DNA from: Thelonectria olida
Lineage: Eukaryota > Ascomycota > Sordariomycetes > Hypocreales > Nectriaceae
Assembly: GCA_020736575.1 (NCBI GenBank)
Contig: JAGPYM010000012.1
Span: forward strand, 310,001 to 374,000
Length of the DNA: 64,000 nt
Direction of reading: 5' to 3'
Shown: positions 43,786 to 56,074 of the stretch, in pieces
How the letters are laid out: every line of letters starts with the position of its first letter
Numbering within the stretch: the first letter of the stretch is position 1
Notes under the pieces: generated by a model
Told to the model about the DNA's origin: nothing
What the model saw: the letters and a program-made list of their open reading frames with translations, nothing else
Databases searched by the model: none
Made by a program: the position numbers and the translations under genes

Positions 43786-44488
43786 ATGTCGCGCCAAACC
43801 ATCACCGTGTTTCGAAAGTTCCCAAAGGAGCTGTTCCGGGCCACCAATGGCTCCGTATTCCAAGCCCGAGACAAGTCTCCGGAACGCAGTAGCTATGACA
43901 TGATTGCTCACGAGGGATACGTGAAGCCCTTGGCACTGGACCCAACCACTTACAGATGTGAGCAGCAACCATCTCATTGGTCTTATTTAATCCTAATACA
44001 AGCATTCTTAGCACCCAATGGTCTCAGGATGTCCCCAAACTCGCCGTTTCAACAGTATCTTATCTCTCGAATCCTCAAACGCGACGACGTGACTGTCTTC
44101 TGTGTCCCGGCGGGTAAGTATAATCTCACAACTCAAACATAAATAGATGCTCGTTCTGACTTTCCAAGGAACCCACCTACCGGAAGATTTGCTGCTTGTG
44201 CACGAGCTGCAAGAGGTCTACTCTCTTCAACCAGCCAAGGAAATGAAGCTTTCCAGTGCGTCTCGCAGCCTCAAATATCTTCGACGTGTCAGACAATATA
44301 ACTAACGAGGTTTAGGTTTTGATGACAGGGTAAAAGAGTTTTTCATGCAAAACGCAACAGTCTATGAGAAGCAAATGTGGCTGAAGGCTTATCCAAAGGC
44401 CACGGAGAATTTAGAGCAGCCATGGTGGAAAATGCGGAAACAAATGGCTTTCGCCCGTCGCGCGTACCCTGGACCTGCTCAACAGTAG
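43786..44488 (+). CDS. Tse2-like ADP-ribosyltransferase toxin-domain protein
   Basis: Four exons (43786-43957, 44012-44113, 44169-44255, 44316-44488; introns of 54, 55 and 60 nt) encode 177 residues. The pattern is that of the fungal proteins related to Tse2, the type VI secretion toxin of Pseudomonas aeruginosa. It has an N-terminal strand with LFRATNG, the SYDMIAHEGYVKPLALDP segment, APNG/PNGLRMSPNSPFQQ, VFCVPAGTHLPEDLLLVHE and the terminal helix with WLKAYPKATE. The fold is an ADP-ribosyltransferase-like fold, and the bacterial protein is a cytotoxin. The role in fungi is not established. No signal peptide and no companion immunity gene are visible. The gene appears intact, with GT-AG introns throughout. 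Assignment rests on motif recognition by eye. Confidence 0.8.
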
Positions 44489-47400
44489 CTTTGAAGGAAT
44501 TTGCACTTTCCAGATCGACGCTCAAGATTCCCAAATCACAGACCGAAGACTAATTCGAGTCTTGGAGCAGTCTGCACGTATCTTAGGCGATTATTCGAAC
44601 TAGATGTTTATTCATTGTCCACTTCTGCACTACAATATGAGCTGGTTGACTATGGTGCGAGTTTACCATTTGTTAGTACTAGTCTGCCGAGAAGGGAGCT
44701 ACCCTGTAGAAGAGCCCAGGGAATCCGCCAACCCGCCTCTCAGTCTCCAGGTTCAATTGCTCACAAATAGCCTGGGCTCTTGATGATAGTTTGTCCTATG
44801 GTTCCTTGAAAGACCATGCCGGGCTAGAAGGAAGGGATGATGTCAAAATAACGACGGGAGAACCCCCGGTCAAACAAGGGAGGACTATCGGCCCTGAAGC
44901 ATCCTGAAGCGGAGACGAGAGAGGGTCGATGTTACAGATTGACAAGCGGGTCGCGAACAAAGAATCGCTCTGGGTACTGGGGGAGAACCTGTAGCTTGGC
45001 ATTGTCGGTTGATGGTTGTATTTCGATTTGACCGGCTCAGAAATGTCTCGGATGGAATCAACACCTTCTCAGAAGCCATCAGCAACTATCTGTCGTTCCT
45101 GCGTGAGTGGCATAGGTGTGGAAGGGACGGACGGATAAGTTAGATCGAGATGGATAAGATCAACTTGTGATATGATAGACGCGCGTTGCACATGGCTTTT
45201 CGATTGTTTTCCTGATTTAGACACGCAGCTTGATCGGCTATGTCATATTCAGCCTCGCTTGTTCTCTCTCTTCTCAACGTCGCCGCATCTGCGCAGTAGT
45301 TATTGCACGCCGGAGGAAGTCACAGATCCCCCGAACCAACCACTGATGAACGGTGCAGCACCCCAGTTGCCTATTGCCCGTCACTGTTCCCGACATTAGA
45401 TGGTTAAGCGAACGCAAGATCAACAGGAGAAAAAGGGTCGCCGTTAGGGTGTGATTCGCTGTCTCATGCTCCCTTGCCGGCCTTGAACAATCCGTCCGAT
45501 GAGCGGCCTCGATCGGTAAGGATTGATGCTTCAACGGATGTGCAGCTAGCTTTCACCTTGGAGGAAAAACGCCAGGCGTTCAACCTTGGTGCTGGTGGCT
45601 AGTAGGCACATGCGGAGCTGCGTCATGGCGCTGTCCAAGCTCGGTGGACAGAAGCCTTTTTGGCTTGCGATGGTGATGCCCCCGACTGTTGTCAGGCGGT
45701 CCTCGCTCATTATCCCATCAACGCCTCATCCGTGCGAAAATGGCTGAAACGACCTGACCGCCGCGCGAATGGAGATCGCGCAGTCATTGCATCTGACGGA
45801 TTAGTTCAAGTCTACAGAGCGAGCTCCTCAGCTCCTCACTCATTTCATCACCGTCACATTTCGAGCAGGGTGTGCGCTGCTTCCTCATTGCCTCCATCGT
45901 ACTTCAGAATGCTCGTCCATTCAGCAGCGATCGCCTATTAGCTTAGCTGAACGGCTGGAGCCCCGGGTAACGGGAGTGGACAGGGATGAGACGAAAACTG
46001 GGAGACGACAAGAGATTTGGTCTCGATTCCTTGGACGGGGAGAAAAGCGTTGGGCTGAAAGTTTTTTCTCCTTGACAGACGGCGCCAGGAACCAGCTGAA
46101 GCTAACGCCAAAGCTGGTTGACAACTTGGCGCCGAGGTAGGCTCGGTGCTGTTCGGCATCCATTGGCGATGACAAGGGAGGATCGCGTCCAAGACGCGCG
46201 TTTTGTGTTGACTTTGTGTGTTGTTTCAACAAAACAAAACCGCCATAGCGACCGTCAATGACGATGTCAATGACACTCGGCGGCCCACGTTCAATGTCTC
46301 TTAATTCTGGACGGAGGGAGGGTCTGGGTCAGTGAGTCTCCGCTGCCGAGATTGGACTCTCCATCGAACTCAAACTAGAGTGGTGAGTAGGATGGAGTAC
46401 GCGAGGACAGGGGTGGAGAGTGATGAGTTGATGACAAAGAGAAGGGAATAGAATCGAATTGAGTACTGCAAGGATAAGGTAAGATGAGGCGGGCCTGCTT
46501 CTGTAAACTTGACCTGTATTATTGATGAGAGAGCTTCGCTCCTCATGCGTATGAAGGAAGAAAAGCTGGTCTTGGATACATCGGCGACTCTTGATGGAAT
46601 GCAGGCGATATTGTGGTGTTGACAAAACGGTCCAACCAAAGGCGAGATGAGCAACCCCGGAATTCTATTGATTGACAGAGTCTAGAAAAAAACGCTGGTA
46701 GGGACAGCGTTTGGGGGCCAACTCTTCCCCCGGCAGTCAGCGGTCTGCAGTCAGGGTCGCTAATCTAGTTGAGTTGTGCACTCTGCATTGGTAGGTATCA
46801 TTACGTGCATGTCAGCCATCATTTCCAAACGTTCCGAATCCTACCTTGCGTTGCGCTCGCGTCATGATTGCCATTACTACACAGAATGATGAGTTCTTAA
46901 TGCCCGTCATCACTGATATAGCATTACGTTGAGTGCAACAAATCGATGCATTGGGCCGTTAGACAACGGTGCACGTTCGCCCGGACCAACAAGACATTTC
47001 TCGAGTAAATGTTTGCTGGTCTTGTTTAAATTTGATGTGGAATCTGCACCCCAACGACATGTGCTTCCACAGCCCTCGAGCTAGGATTGAGAGGAAATGC
47101 GGGATGAGCTGGGCCTCGGATGGAGCCTTGACGGAGAACAAGAGTCTTTGGGCGGTCTGGGTCTGGGCCTTAAAAAACGCCACATTGAGATTTCCCACGA
47201 GGACCCTAGGACCAGCGAGCTTAGAGCTTGGCTTCGCGTGCTTGCGAAGTGCTTTCATTTTGACCCTGCAATTGTCTCTGTTTGAGTCTGAGGTGTGGAA
47301 TGGTCACTGAGCATAGAAAGCTGCATTGCTCTGCGGCTGTTCCAACTCTCGACCGAGATGAAGGCGGCCGCCTATGCTCGACAGCCATGATCCCTGTTTA

Positions 47401-50400
47401 ATATAAAGCGCTCCATACTTTGTCGATCAGGCGAACAGAAACATAAATTGATTGGGAAACAAAAGAAGGCTGGGGATCCCTTCCTGCGTGAGGAACTCGA
47501 AGATCAGAGAAATACAAGAAATGCCGCAGACCTGGAACCTATCGGGGGAAGAGATGACAGCATTGGTGACCATCCTTAGGAACTGGGTGTTCTATCCGCC
47601 AGTAACTACTTCGCACTCTGTGCAAATAGCATTGAAGCTATTGTAGCGCTCAGGGTTGATCCCATCAGACATTCGCCAGCGCAGAGTAATAAGATCCGCA
47701 GGTGGGACGCTTAGTGAGGATGAAATGCTCGTAGAGTGAGATCGAAAGGATCGTAGACGAGACGAAATTAAAAACAAAAACTGGAGAAAATGATGCCTCG
47801 CTGAGTGCCAGGGCGGGCAGTAATTCCTTGGAAGAAAAAAGGTTTCCCAGGTGTCCTCGACTAAACGGTTTACGGGAGAGAGAGGATTCGTAGAGTCGGC
47901 CGGTTGGGTCGGGTGAGAAGTTCAATCTAAGCTAAAAGCAAGCACGTAATTTATCGTGATGGCGTCGGTTTTTTCGTTCTTCGCTTCTCTAACTCCTCGG
48001 AACATTAGCCAGGTAGGGTAGAATGGACCATGATCGATATCGGGTTTTCTCTGGGTTGGCTTGCGAGGATGTTCGGGTACCTGCATCATGCATGAGCCAG
48101 CCACATCGAAGACGATCCGACTGAGGCCTCAAGCGTTCATTGCTCGTCTGGACGGTAGTGCAAGAATAAGAAACCGCCTTTGCAACGTGAGTGACACAAA
48201 CCTCGACGCCATGTACGTAGGTGCACTGCAACTGGCAGCCTGGTGCTCGAAGAAGGGTGAATGAGCGGGGAAGAGGACGGGAAAAAAGCTCCCTGGGTGC
48301 TCGGCGCCGCCCATCAAGCCACAGTTGACAAGCTTGGATGGGAAAATGATGCAAGCTCAGGCACAGAGGCGATGCGATTGGCCGCCAGTCAGCAACATGT
48401 CACTTGCAGGCTCTCGCTCGTCTGTCGTCGTAAGGCCTTGTTTTCTTCATCTGTTCTCCTCGCGTGAAATGGAAGAAGACGCTAACAAGGCTGCCCATGC
48501 TTGTCCCACCTGGGAATAGCCTCAGGCACCAGACCCGCGGCGCCGCTTGGGCGGAGCGGAGAGGGAAGGCGCTAACCCAGGCCCCTAGCTTTGACTCTTT
48601 TAGGGGAAGGGGGAAGCTTGGGACAGTGCCCGGACCGAAATTGATGAAGATGGAGTCATTCGACGGTCCTTTTTGCCTTGTTTGCTCGCCCAACAACCAG
48701 GTTTTCTCAAAAGGAGGGTGTTCTTCCCGGCTATTGCAGTTCTTGGGTTAGCCACCGGTAGTTTAATATCTTTATGTTCTTTAAGTTCTTTAGGCATTTT
48801 GTCTCCTCTATCCCCTCGGTGCGTCAGTGGGAATATCGTATGTCATGACAATTGATCATCCATCGGATCGACCAGTCAGTTTTCTGTCATGATAGATTCT
48901 CATGGATCTTTTCCCTTTCCCCTGCCAGGCACAAGCGGACGTTAATTCGCCCGTTAATCGGTTCGGAACTAAATCATGCACGCTCTCGCACTCATGCACG
49001 CACATGCAGGCGCATATGCCAGGGCTCGGCGCAAACACACACCGTGTATTATGTCACAAGGCGTGTTTTTTGCTTCTTTTTTCTTTTTTGTTCCATGCGA
49101 GTGAAGAGGGGGGGAGCCGGGAAAAATAGGCTGGAGGGGGAGGGGAAAGCTGAGGGAGGGGGAGTTAATTAATCTCAAGTTCTATCTGCAGAGATTGAGA
49201 CACACCGAGCTGAAAACGAAGTGCGAATTTTGTGAGCCAGGCTGAGAAGTTGGTTGGATGTCGTCAGGTTGCCTTGTGCTGACGTTGCTTGGTGGTGGTA
49301 GAGTTGTGTTGAACGGTCTTGCACGATATGTAAGTCCCCTCACATACGTGCTTGGGTTAACCATAGCAATGCCTTGGGTCAAGAAAGAATAGATATGTCT
49401 CAAAGATCGGAATATCTACCGTAAAAAAAAAGAAGACAATAGTTGGATGAAGCCACGCTGGAAAATAGGAATGAGCAGGGAAGAGGAAAACCTTTTCTTC
49501 CTCCTTCCTCATTTTCTCGGTCTCTTTGGAGGCCATCGTCAACAACACCACATTACTACATCATCAGATAACCCTGCTAAACACAAACACAATAATGACT
49601 GCTCATTGTCACATGAAAAAGCTGCTCTAAGATCTTTGTACCCTCATGCTCATTTATTTTATTGTAGCATTTACAAAGTATATTCCAGCTGCATTTTGGG
49701 TCGTTATAACCTCAGTTGGCCCGTCTGATCTCGGCTCCCACCCACTCGGTCGTTGCCTGTCTGCCTCCCCCACCACCCTGCCCACACCTTGCTCCTCGGG
49801 TCGACAACTGACCTGACTCGATTCCATCAAAACGAACGAGTTGAATTTCGCTCGCCACACCGGGTGCGCTACCTTAGACTTGGGGTTGGCCTCTCCTTCC
49901 GCGGACCAATAACCACGCAAGGCGCCAACCAAACGGAATAGACGCCGTTGCGACTCCTACCGCGCCGCACCGCACCGCGCCGAAGACGAAAGCCAGTCAG
50001 TCACACTCATGCGCCTCTGGCTTGACTTCCTTTTTACGACTGGACAGGACCAAGACTCTTCTCCCTGTGTCACCTGCCGGCAGCTGCCAGTGTCCGGGAC
50101 TCTGATTCTCGTGTTCCCTTTCCCAGAGCCGATCTTGTTCTCTGATACAACCTGGAAGCTTTAGGAGATTCTCCTCACCCCTTTCACACAAACCTCTTGG
50201 GCTTCGCTTTCTCTTCTATCCATTTTCTGCAATTCAAACACCCCAGCCCGTCAAACCTGCGCCCCCCGGTTCTAGCCCATATCAACGCCAGCCTCTTCGG
50301 CTAAGCTGGCATCCTTGTCCTTAAGCACCAAGGGCTAGATCCCCTGGTGTCTCTCCCCAAAAGCCAACCGTGGGAACCCTACCCGCTGTGGTCATCCCGG

Positions 50401-51374
50401 CTTCCCCGTGGACCATAGAGCAGGGTTCGGACCAGCGTACGTGCCATTTCTAGTTCAAGTTGCGGTCATTCATCACGGCTCTCGTTTGTGCCTTGGCTGG
50501 AAGCTGCTGGGCTTCTTCTCTTTTTCTAGACGTTGGCTTTCCTGTCGCCCGTCCTGGATTAACGTCATATTACTGGTCCCGCGCTCCTGAGATCATTTCC
50601 CCCCGGCCCTCGTCAACTTTTCATACCCCATCACCATCCTTTCGCGACGAGACGCACTCTGGTTGCGTGCGACCTCATTCTTTTCTTCTTCGGCTCTATA
50701 CTAACACGAAACAAAAAAAAAAGTCATTTGACGACAAACTCGCTTGCTCAAGCAGTAGCGCTTTACCTTCAAGATTTTCTCTCGTCGCCTTCTCTTCGCA
50801 TTTTACTCGACCGGATCTGAATGCCCAGATAGCGACCAGTCGCTGATCATCACGCGCTCTTGCCTCACAAAGTCGACAGGTCCAGACTCCAACCCGACTC
50901 ACGAGTGGCCTCACAGCCGAGAACCCACTCGTTCTTCCATTATACCAAAGCGACTGTGTCTCTCTTTGTTTTTTATTCGACCTTCTCTTCTCACGTTCTC
51001 TTCGTCACCGGCCATGCCCCGGTAGCAATGGCCCAGGATTACCTCTGTCAGGTTTCCGCAATTTACACCAGCGATTCCTGTGCGACCACTGCCACTGCCT
51101 GTGCTCAGTGTCTCAAACCGCAGCGCAGCCACTAACGGGGCCCATCACCACCAAGGCAAGTTTCGACGATCACAGACAGAATCACAACGTTCGCTCGTGC
51201 CACGACAAACGCCGAGCTGCTTGCTCTTGCGACGAAGCATCTTGCACCAGAGGGCGCACCGAGGCCATCGTCGCCTTGCACCGAGCCAACACAAATCGCC
51301 AACGCTGCGCCAGTTGCAGTCGTAACCTTCGATCCTTTAGACTTCCATCCTCGACCGTTGAGACAAACGCCAAA
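44489..51374. other. 6.9 kb without a supported gene; long pyrimidine-rich leader at its end
   Basis: The longest gene-free stretch in the window. ORFs are short, overlap in several frames and lack family motifs, plausible starts or intron structure. The last kilobase (about 50200-51374) is C/T-rich and probably the leader of the TBC gene at 51375. A frame open from 51108 joins the TBC frame but has no ATG before 51375. A purine-rich stretch occurs near 49110-49165. No tRNA or repeat array was recognised. Confidence 0.5.
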
Positions 51375-54300
51375 ATGAAACCCACGCCCATTACCATTCC
51401 TACGGGCCCGGACGAGCCGGTACCCTCGCCCCGGTCTCCAAATCGAAAATTCTCCCTTTACGCTTCCCGTATGCGTGACGACGAAAGCCCAGTGCCCACC
51501 GCCGCCGACGCATACACATCTCCTCTTTCCTCGCCTCGCCCATTCCAGGAAACGCCGTCATTACCTCCCTCCCCCCGAGTGCACATCGTTCCTTTTGGTT
51601 TTGCCTACCGCCATGCACGAGGACCTTCCAACGAGACGCTGCCGTTCTCGCAATTACCGCCGCTTCCTCTCTCTCCACGGTTGGATTCGTTCTCGCAGGG
51701 TCCCAGATTTATCATGCAGCCAACAACGGCGAGCTCAGGCCCAACCACCCCTATGGATCCTCCGCCCCATCCGCCGTCACCCTTCGCCTATGACGCCTAC
51801 AGCGTTGCTTCAGCCCCCGACTCCCGAAACGCATCCCCGACATTTCCAGCGCTCGCTTCCAAATTGTCCCTGGCTGATCGACGTGCCTCTGACACTCCCG
51901 CTGCATCATCACCGTCCTCCCCGGTCGAGAACTTCTCGCGGCCCAGAAAGCAGAGCATCCGTCAGCCAATTACGGACCCCGTCAAGCCACAATCCACCGT
52001 GGCCGACCAGTACCTAGAACTCGTCAGCTCCCCAACCCAGGACCCCCTTTGGCCGCCAAACCGTCCCCGTGGTCCTTCAGTTTCATCCTGTCAATCATCC
52101 TCTACATATCACTCAACAGTTCTCTCCCCTCCTGCCTCCGAATTTCGCGAACCTCTTCCTCGATCTAACCCCAACCCCAATGGTGCTCCCGTGACCTCGC
52201 CCACCTCTCATCGGTCACCACTGACCTACAACACCACCAACGGACCAGCGTCTCCGAGCGCTGTCGTTGCGCCGTGGATGAGTGGAGAGGAGCTTCGATC
52301 AAGCTTCCGGTCTCAGTTTACCGAGTCCACTGCACCGGGGACTACTGTCACTGAGCGAAGCAGTGTATTGACCAAGGATAGCTCCGTTACTTCGCTTTAT
52401 CCCGCCGCGGACGAAGACCTCGAGGCTGATGGTCAAGGAGAAATTGACGCTGCCGACAACGAGCTTGACGACGACGAATTGAGCCTCGACGATCTTATGG
52501 GCATGTACGAGAAGGGTTTCGACGACGACGACTCAGACATTGAATATCACGTGGAGGATCGTGCCGACACTCCAGCTTCAGAAACACCCTACAACGAGGC
52601 TGCCCGCCCTGCCAGTGCGACTTCAGACGTCAGCTACAACATTGGCGTTCGACCTGCTTCGTCTGCCTCAGACCGCAACTACAACATGAACTCCCGCCCA
52701 GGCACTTCAGCGTCCGACAGGGAGCCACGCATTCCCTTTCCCCAAATTCATATCGATATCGACGACGATGACGATGAGGACTTTCCCCAGCGCGACAAAG
52801 ATGAATCTGGCAAGACATCGACATTGGACCGCGAGATTCGCATGTCCAAGTTGATCTTCAGCAGTCCTGCCTACATCGCTTCTGTTCCACACATTGCCGA
52901 GAACCTCCACCGCAAGAGCATGGACAAGCGTGATTCGGCCAAGTCCCTGGACTCGGAGCGCTCGATTGCCTCCCATCCCACCGCTTTGAGTGAGAAAGCC
53001 CCCCCCGCCTCTTCTCCCCTTGCCGAAACTCCCTCCCCCATCTCGCCTCCCATTTCGCCGCCTATCGAGGAGGGTGCTTCTTCTCTTCCGCCCCCCGTAA
53101 CACAGGGAGCTGCTCTCCGACCCATCTCACCTCCCATGTCGCCACCACCACCCGCTCCCAATGCTGTCCCAGCCCAAGTAGAGGATCCAAACTTCCGCGA
53201 CCGATACGGCTTCAAGAAGGAGAACCAAAACGTCACCAGGGGACAATACGACGCCTGGAATGCGGGATACACTGAATATCTGGCTCGACGACGGAAGAAG
53301 TGGGTCGCATATCTTAAGGACAATGCATTGATGACAGACCAACCGAATCGATTTCCCGCCCCGAATGCGAAAACGAAGCGGTTTGTTCGCAAGGGTATTC
53401 CACCAGAATGGCGAGGTGCCGCCTGGTTCTATTACGCGGGTGGTCCGGCCATTCTTGCTCAGCACTCAGGTCTCTACGACAAACTCACCGTCAAACGTGC
53501 TAAGGACGTGGACGCTGAAGCCATTGAGAGAGACCTTCACCGCACATTCCCCGACAATATTAAGTTCAAGCCTCCGGGTGGATTCAAGCCTCAATCATCA
53601 GCGAGCGCCCGGGAAAGCCAGTCGACGGTGTCGGATTCTTCGATCAGGGGTCGCAGTCCAGTCCCGCCGCCAGGGCCCGAAGACGAGCCACCAATCATCA
53701 CCTCGCTTCGGCGGGTCTTGCACGCCTTTGCTGTTTACAATCCCCGTATTGGGTATTGCCAGAGCTTGAACTTCCTCGCAGGTCTCCTGCTTTTGTTTGT
53801 GGAGACGGAGGAGCAGTGCTTCTGGTTGCTCAATGTCATCACCCGCATCTATCTTCCTGGGACTCATGAGACGAGTTTGGAGGGTTCCAAGGTGGATCTT
53901 GGTGTGTTGATGACAGAGTTGCGAGATACCATGCCCGCCATCTGGGACAAGGTTGGCGGTGATCTTGAAGCTGGCGATGCTGGATCCCGGCCAGCAACGG
54001 GCAAGTCCATTCGCATGCCACGATCTCGACGCAAGGATCTCCAACGTGTCTCTACTGACAGGTTGCCTCCCATCACTGTCTGCATGACAGCGTGGTTCAT
54101 GAGCTGCTTCATTGGAACCTTGCCCATCGAGACGACCCTCCGTGTGTGGGATGTTTTCTTCTATGAAGGTTCCAAGACACTCTTCCGAATTGCATTGGCC
54201 ATCTTCAAGACTGGAGAGAATGAGATCAAGGCAGTTTCAGACCCGATGGAGATGTTTGGTGTTGTTCAGGGCATTCCCCGAAAGATGATCGATGCCAATG

Positions 54301-54521
54301 CTCTCATGGAAGCATGCTTCAAGCGGCGCAATGGATTTGGACACTTGAGTCAAGACCAGATCGATGTGCGCCGTCAAGAGAGACGAGCCAAGGTCCAATA
54401 CAATAAGATCCAAGCACAAGTCAAGACAAACACCACATGGACTATAGCGCAGTCAGACAACGAAGGGCGAGCAAATCAGAAGAGCCTCTTTGGGAAGAAA
54501 CGGGCCCAAACTGGCGTCTAA
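51375..54521 (+). CDS. TBC-domain Rab GTPase-activating protein
   Basis: A single exon of 1,048 residues from an ATG in good context (GCCAAAATGA). The first 640 residues are disordered: Pro/Ser-rich with acidic stretches (DLEADGQGEIDAADNELDDD) and short Pro-rich repeats (SPPISPPI). The TBC domain follows (FVRKGIPPEWRGAAWFYYAG) with both catalytic fingers: Arg723 in IERDLHRTFPDN and Gln796 in IGYCQSLNFLAG. It continues through DVFFYEGSKTLFRIALAIF to about residue 960, then a basic coiled tail. The dual-finger mechanism accelerates GTP hydrolysis by Rab GTPases; similarity is to the Gyp/Msb3-type fungal GAPs of secretory and endocytic traffic. There is a long 5' leader. Insertions within the domain (about 735-775 and 875-910) are low complexity. 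Confidence 0.93.
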   Translation: MKPTPITIPTGPDEPVPSPRSPNRKFSLYASRMRDDESPVPTAADAYTSPLSSPRPFQETPSLPPSPRVHIVPFGFAYRHARGPSNETLPFSQLPPLPLSPRLDSFSQGPRFIMQPTTASSGPTTPMDPPPHPPSPFAYDAYSVASAPDSRNASPTFPALASKLSLADRRASDTPAASSPSSPVENFSRPRKQSIRQPITDPVKPQSTVADQYLELVSSPTQDPLWPPNRPRGPSVSSCQSSSTYHSTVLSPPASEFREPLPRSNPNPNGAPVTSPTSHRSPLTYNTTNGPASPSAVVAPWMSGEELRSSFRSQFTESTAPGTTVTERSSVLTKDSSVTSLYPAADEDLEADGQGEIDAADNELDDDELSLDDLMGMYEKGFDDDDSDIEYHVEDRADTPASETPYNEAARPASATSDVSYNIGVRPASSASDRNYNMNSRPGTSASDREPRIPFPQIHIDIDDDDDEDFPQRDKDESGKTSTLDREIRMSKLIFSSPAYIASVPHIAENLHRKSMDKRDSAKSLDSERSIASHPTALSEKAPPASSPLAETPSPISPPISPPIEEGASSLPPPVTQGAALRPISPPMSPPPPAPNAVPAQVEDPNFRDRYGFKKENQNVTRGQYDAWNAGYTEYLARRRKKWVAYLKDNALMTDQPNRFPAPNAKTKRFVRKGIPPEWRGAAWFYYAGGPAILAQHSGLYDKLTVKRAKDVDAEAIERDLHRTFPDNIKFKPPGGFKPQSSASARESQSTVSDSSIRGRSPVPPPGPEDEPPIITSLRRVLHAFAVYNPRIGYCQSLNFLAGLLLLFVETEEQCFWLLNVITRIYLPGTHETSLEGSKVDLGVLMTELRDTMPAIWDKVGGDLEAGDAGSRPATGKSIRMPRSRRKDLQRVSTDRLPPITVCMTAWFMSCFIGTLPIETTLRVWDVFFYEGSKTLFRIALAIFKTGENEIKAVSDPMEMFGVVQGIPRKMIDANALMEACFKRRNGFGHLSQDQIDVRRQERRAKVQYNKIQAQVKTNTTWTIAQSDNEGRANQKSLFGKKRAQTGV

Positions 54522-55534
54522 TACGACATGATGTCCGCATACATACATGCACATATGTACTCACCACACTACACTCCCTCGCAACACTAATTTCCTACAC
54601 TATACTTCGACTTTCACACCGATTTTGAACCCAGACACCAACAACCTCACAACATACCAGGAGCGAGGTGGCGGAGCCACACCCTAATCATGGCATGGCG
54701 TTTGAGCGGGAGGCACGGGTCTCTTTTTTTCTTTCGACTTAGCGGCACTCAGTGTGCATTTTGCTCTTTTTCGACTTTCTTCATTCTTACACACGCATAC
54801 CACTTTTTCTTTCCTGTTCTTGTTTACCAAAAGGGGAGGCGAGGGAAAGGACAGCCGGATGGCATGGATGGGACGGGACGGGATGGATATACGCGTTGAG
54901 GAAAAGACAAAAGACGCTTGTTTAACCCTAATGACGACGCTTAACGGCTGCATTGCGACAATATCAAAAAGTACAACATCACGCATAGGAGGGACTTTGC
55001 ACCAACGACACGATGAGAGGATCACAAAAGCACCAAAGGGAACGGGGTGCCTCTGGAGGGATGACGGCACGCCCATAGGGAGATGTTGTGGAAAAGGAGT
55101 TTTTTTCTCTTCTTCGTGACATATTCCATAGAGAGCTATGTATGAATGGATAGAGGTGGCGGATGTTTCTGAGCGACAGCTAGACGGAACCCGATGGGTG
55201 GAATGATATTCTAATGGATGGTCAATGTCACCACAAAATCGCGAAATGAGTGAATGATGTGCAACGAAGTTGGTTCAAGTTTCTTATCTTGATTGACTGA
55301 CTGGGCTAGACGCATCCGTGGGTGTATTTGTTGGTGTTTTCCCAAGATTTAGTGATATAGGCTCCGCTATCAGGAGTAAGTAAGTACGAGCAGTTCCTTT
55401 GTATGGTCCATGGAATGCACTGTTTATGACTCATGTTTTTGTGTTGGGTCCGGTAACGGCCTCGGTTTGTTTCATCGTATCATATCGTCGTCCATCATCT
55501 TGATCCCCCTCCTACGCAGACACTCATACATGTT
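54522..55534. other. Convergent intergenic region
   Basis: Contains the 3' ends of the TBC and E2 genes. No supported ORF or RNA. Confidence 0.5.
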
Positions 55535-56074
55535 TCAAGAAGCCACGGGAGGAAACTCGGGCTCCGACTTTGCGTACTTGTCGACGTGCGTCTTGACATT
55601 CTTGAGAAAGGTCGTGCGGTCGTTGCGGTACTCCTCGGCGATTCTATCCTCGAGGGGGTCGTCGGGCTGCGGCTCGACGAGCAGGTTGCGGATGGCGTCG
55701 AAGACGGCGCGCAGCTTCGTCGGGGGCTTCCAGGCCTCGGGCTTGAGGATGCCCAGGCACACGTTGCCGAGCGAGTCGTTGGTCACGTTGGGGTGGTAGA
55801 TGCGCGTGACGAACTTGATGACGGGCGCCTTGAAGGGGTATTCGGAGGGCAGCGTCATGACGACGCCAAAGATGCCCGGGTGGTAGGGCGTGCCAGCGGG
55901 CGGGCGGAGCGTGATGTGCCAGGTGTGGATGGAGCCGTTTGGCGGGAGGGCGACGGTGAAGCCCTCTGGGGGGTTTTGGGAGACTTCGGCGAATTCCTGA
56001 GGGCGGAGGCGTTAGCAGAGGAGTGGTGCGGGGAGAGATAGAGGTACCTTTGTGATGCGCTTGGTGCCGGACAT
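55535..56074 (-). CDS. E2 ubiquitin-conjugating enzyme, UBE2L3-like
   Basis: Two exons (56074-56048 and 55996-55535; 51-nt intron) encode 162 residues. The nine-residue first exon (MSGTKRITK) is the start of helix 1. The UBC fold shows WHITLRPPAGTPYHPGIF, the TLPSEYPFKAPVIKF strand, the HPN motif at His77-Pro78-Asn79 and the active-site Cys89 in GNVCLGIL, ten residues after Asn79 as expected. The WKPPTKL segment after the cysteine and the C-terminal helices with EEYRNDRTTFLKNVKTHVDK resemble UBE2L3/UbcH7-type E2s rather than Ubc4/5. Transfers ubiquitin from E1 to E3 ligases in cytosol and nucleus. The GC-rich coding sequence contrasts with its intergenic surroundings. Confidence 0.93.

Noticed and set aside
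50460..50846. 128-codon ORF in the TBC leader
   Set aside because: It opens with TTG rather than ATG and lies in pyrimidine-rich leader sequence with no family features.
51108..51374. In-frame extension of the TBC gene
   Set aside because: It has no ATG, and composition changes from Cys/Arg-rich to typical coding at the ATG at 51375, which has a good start context.
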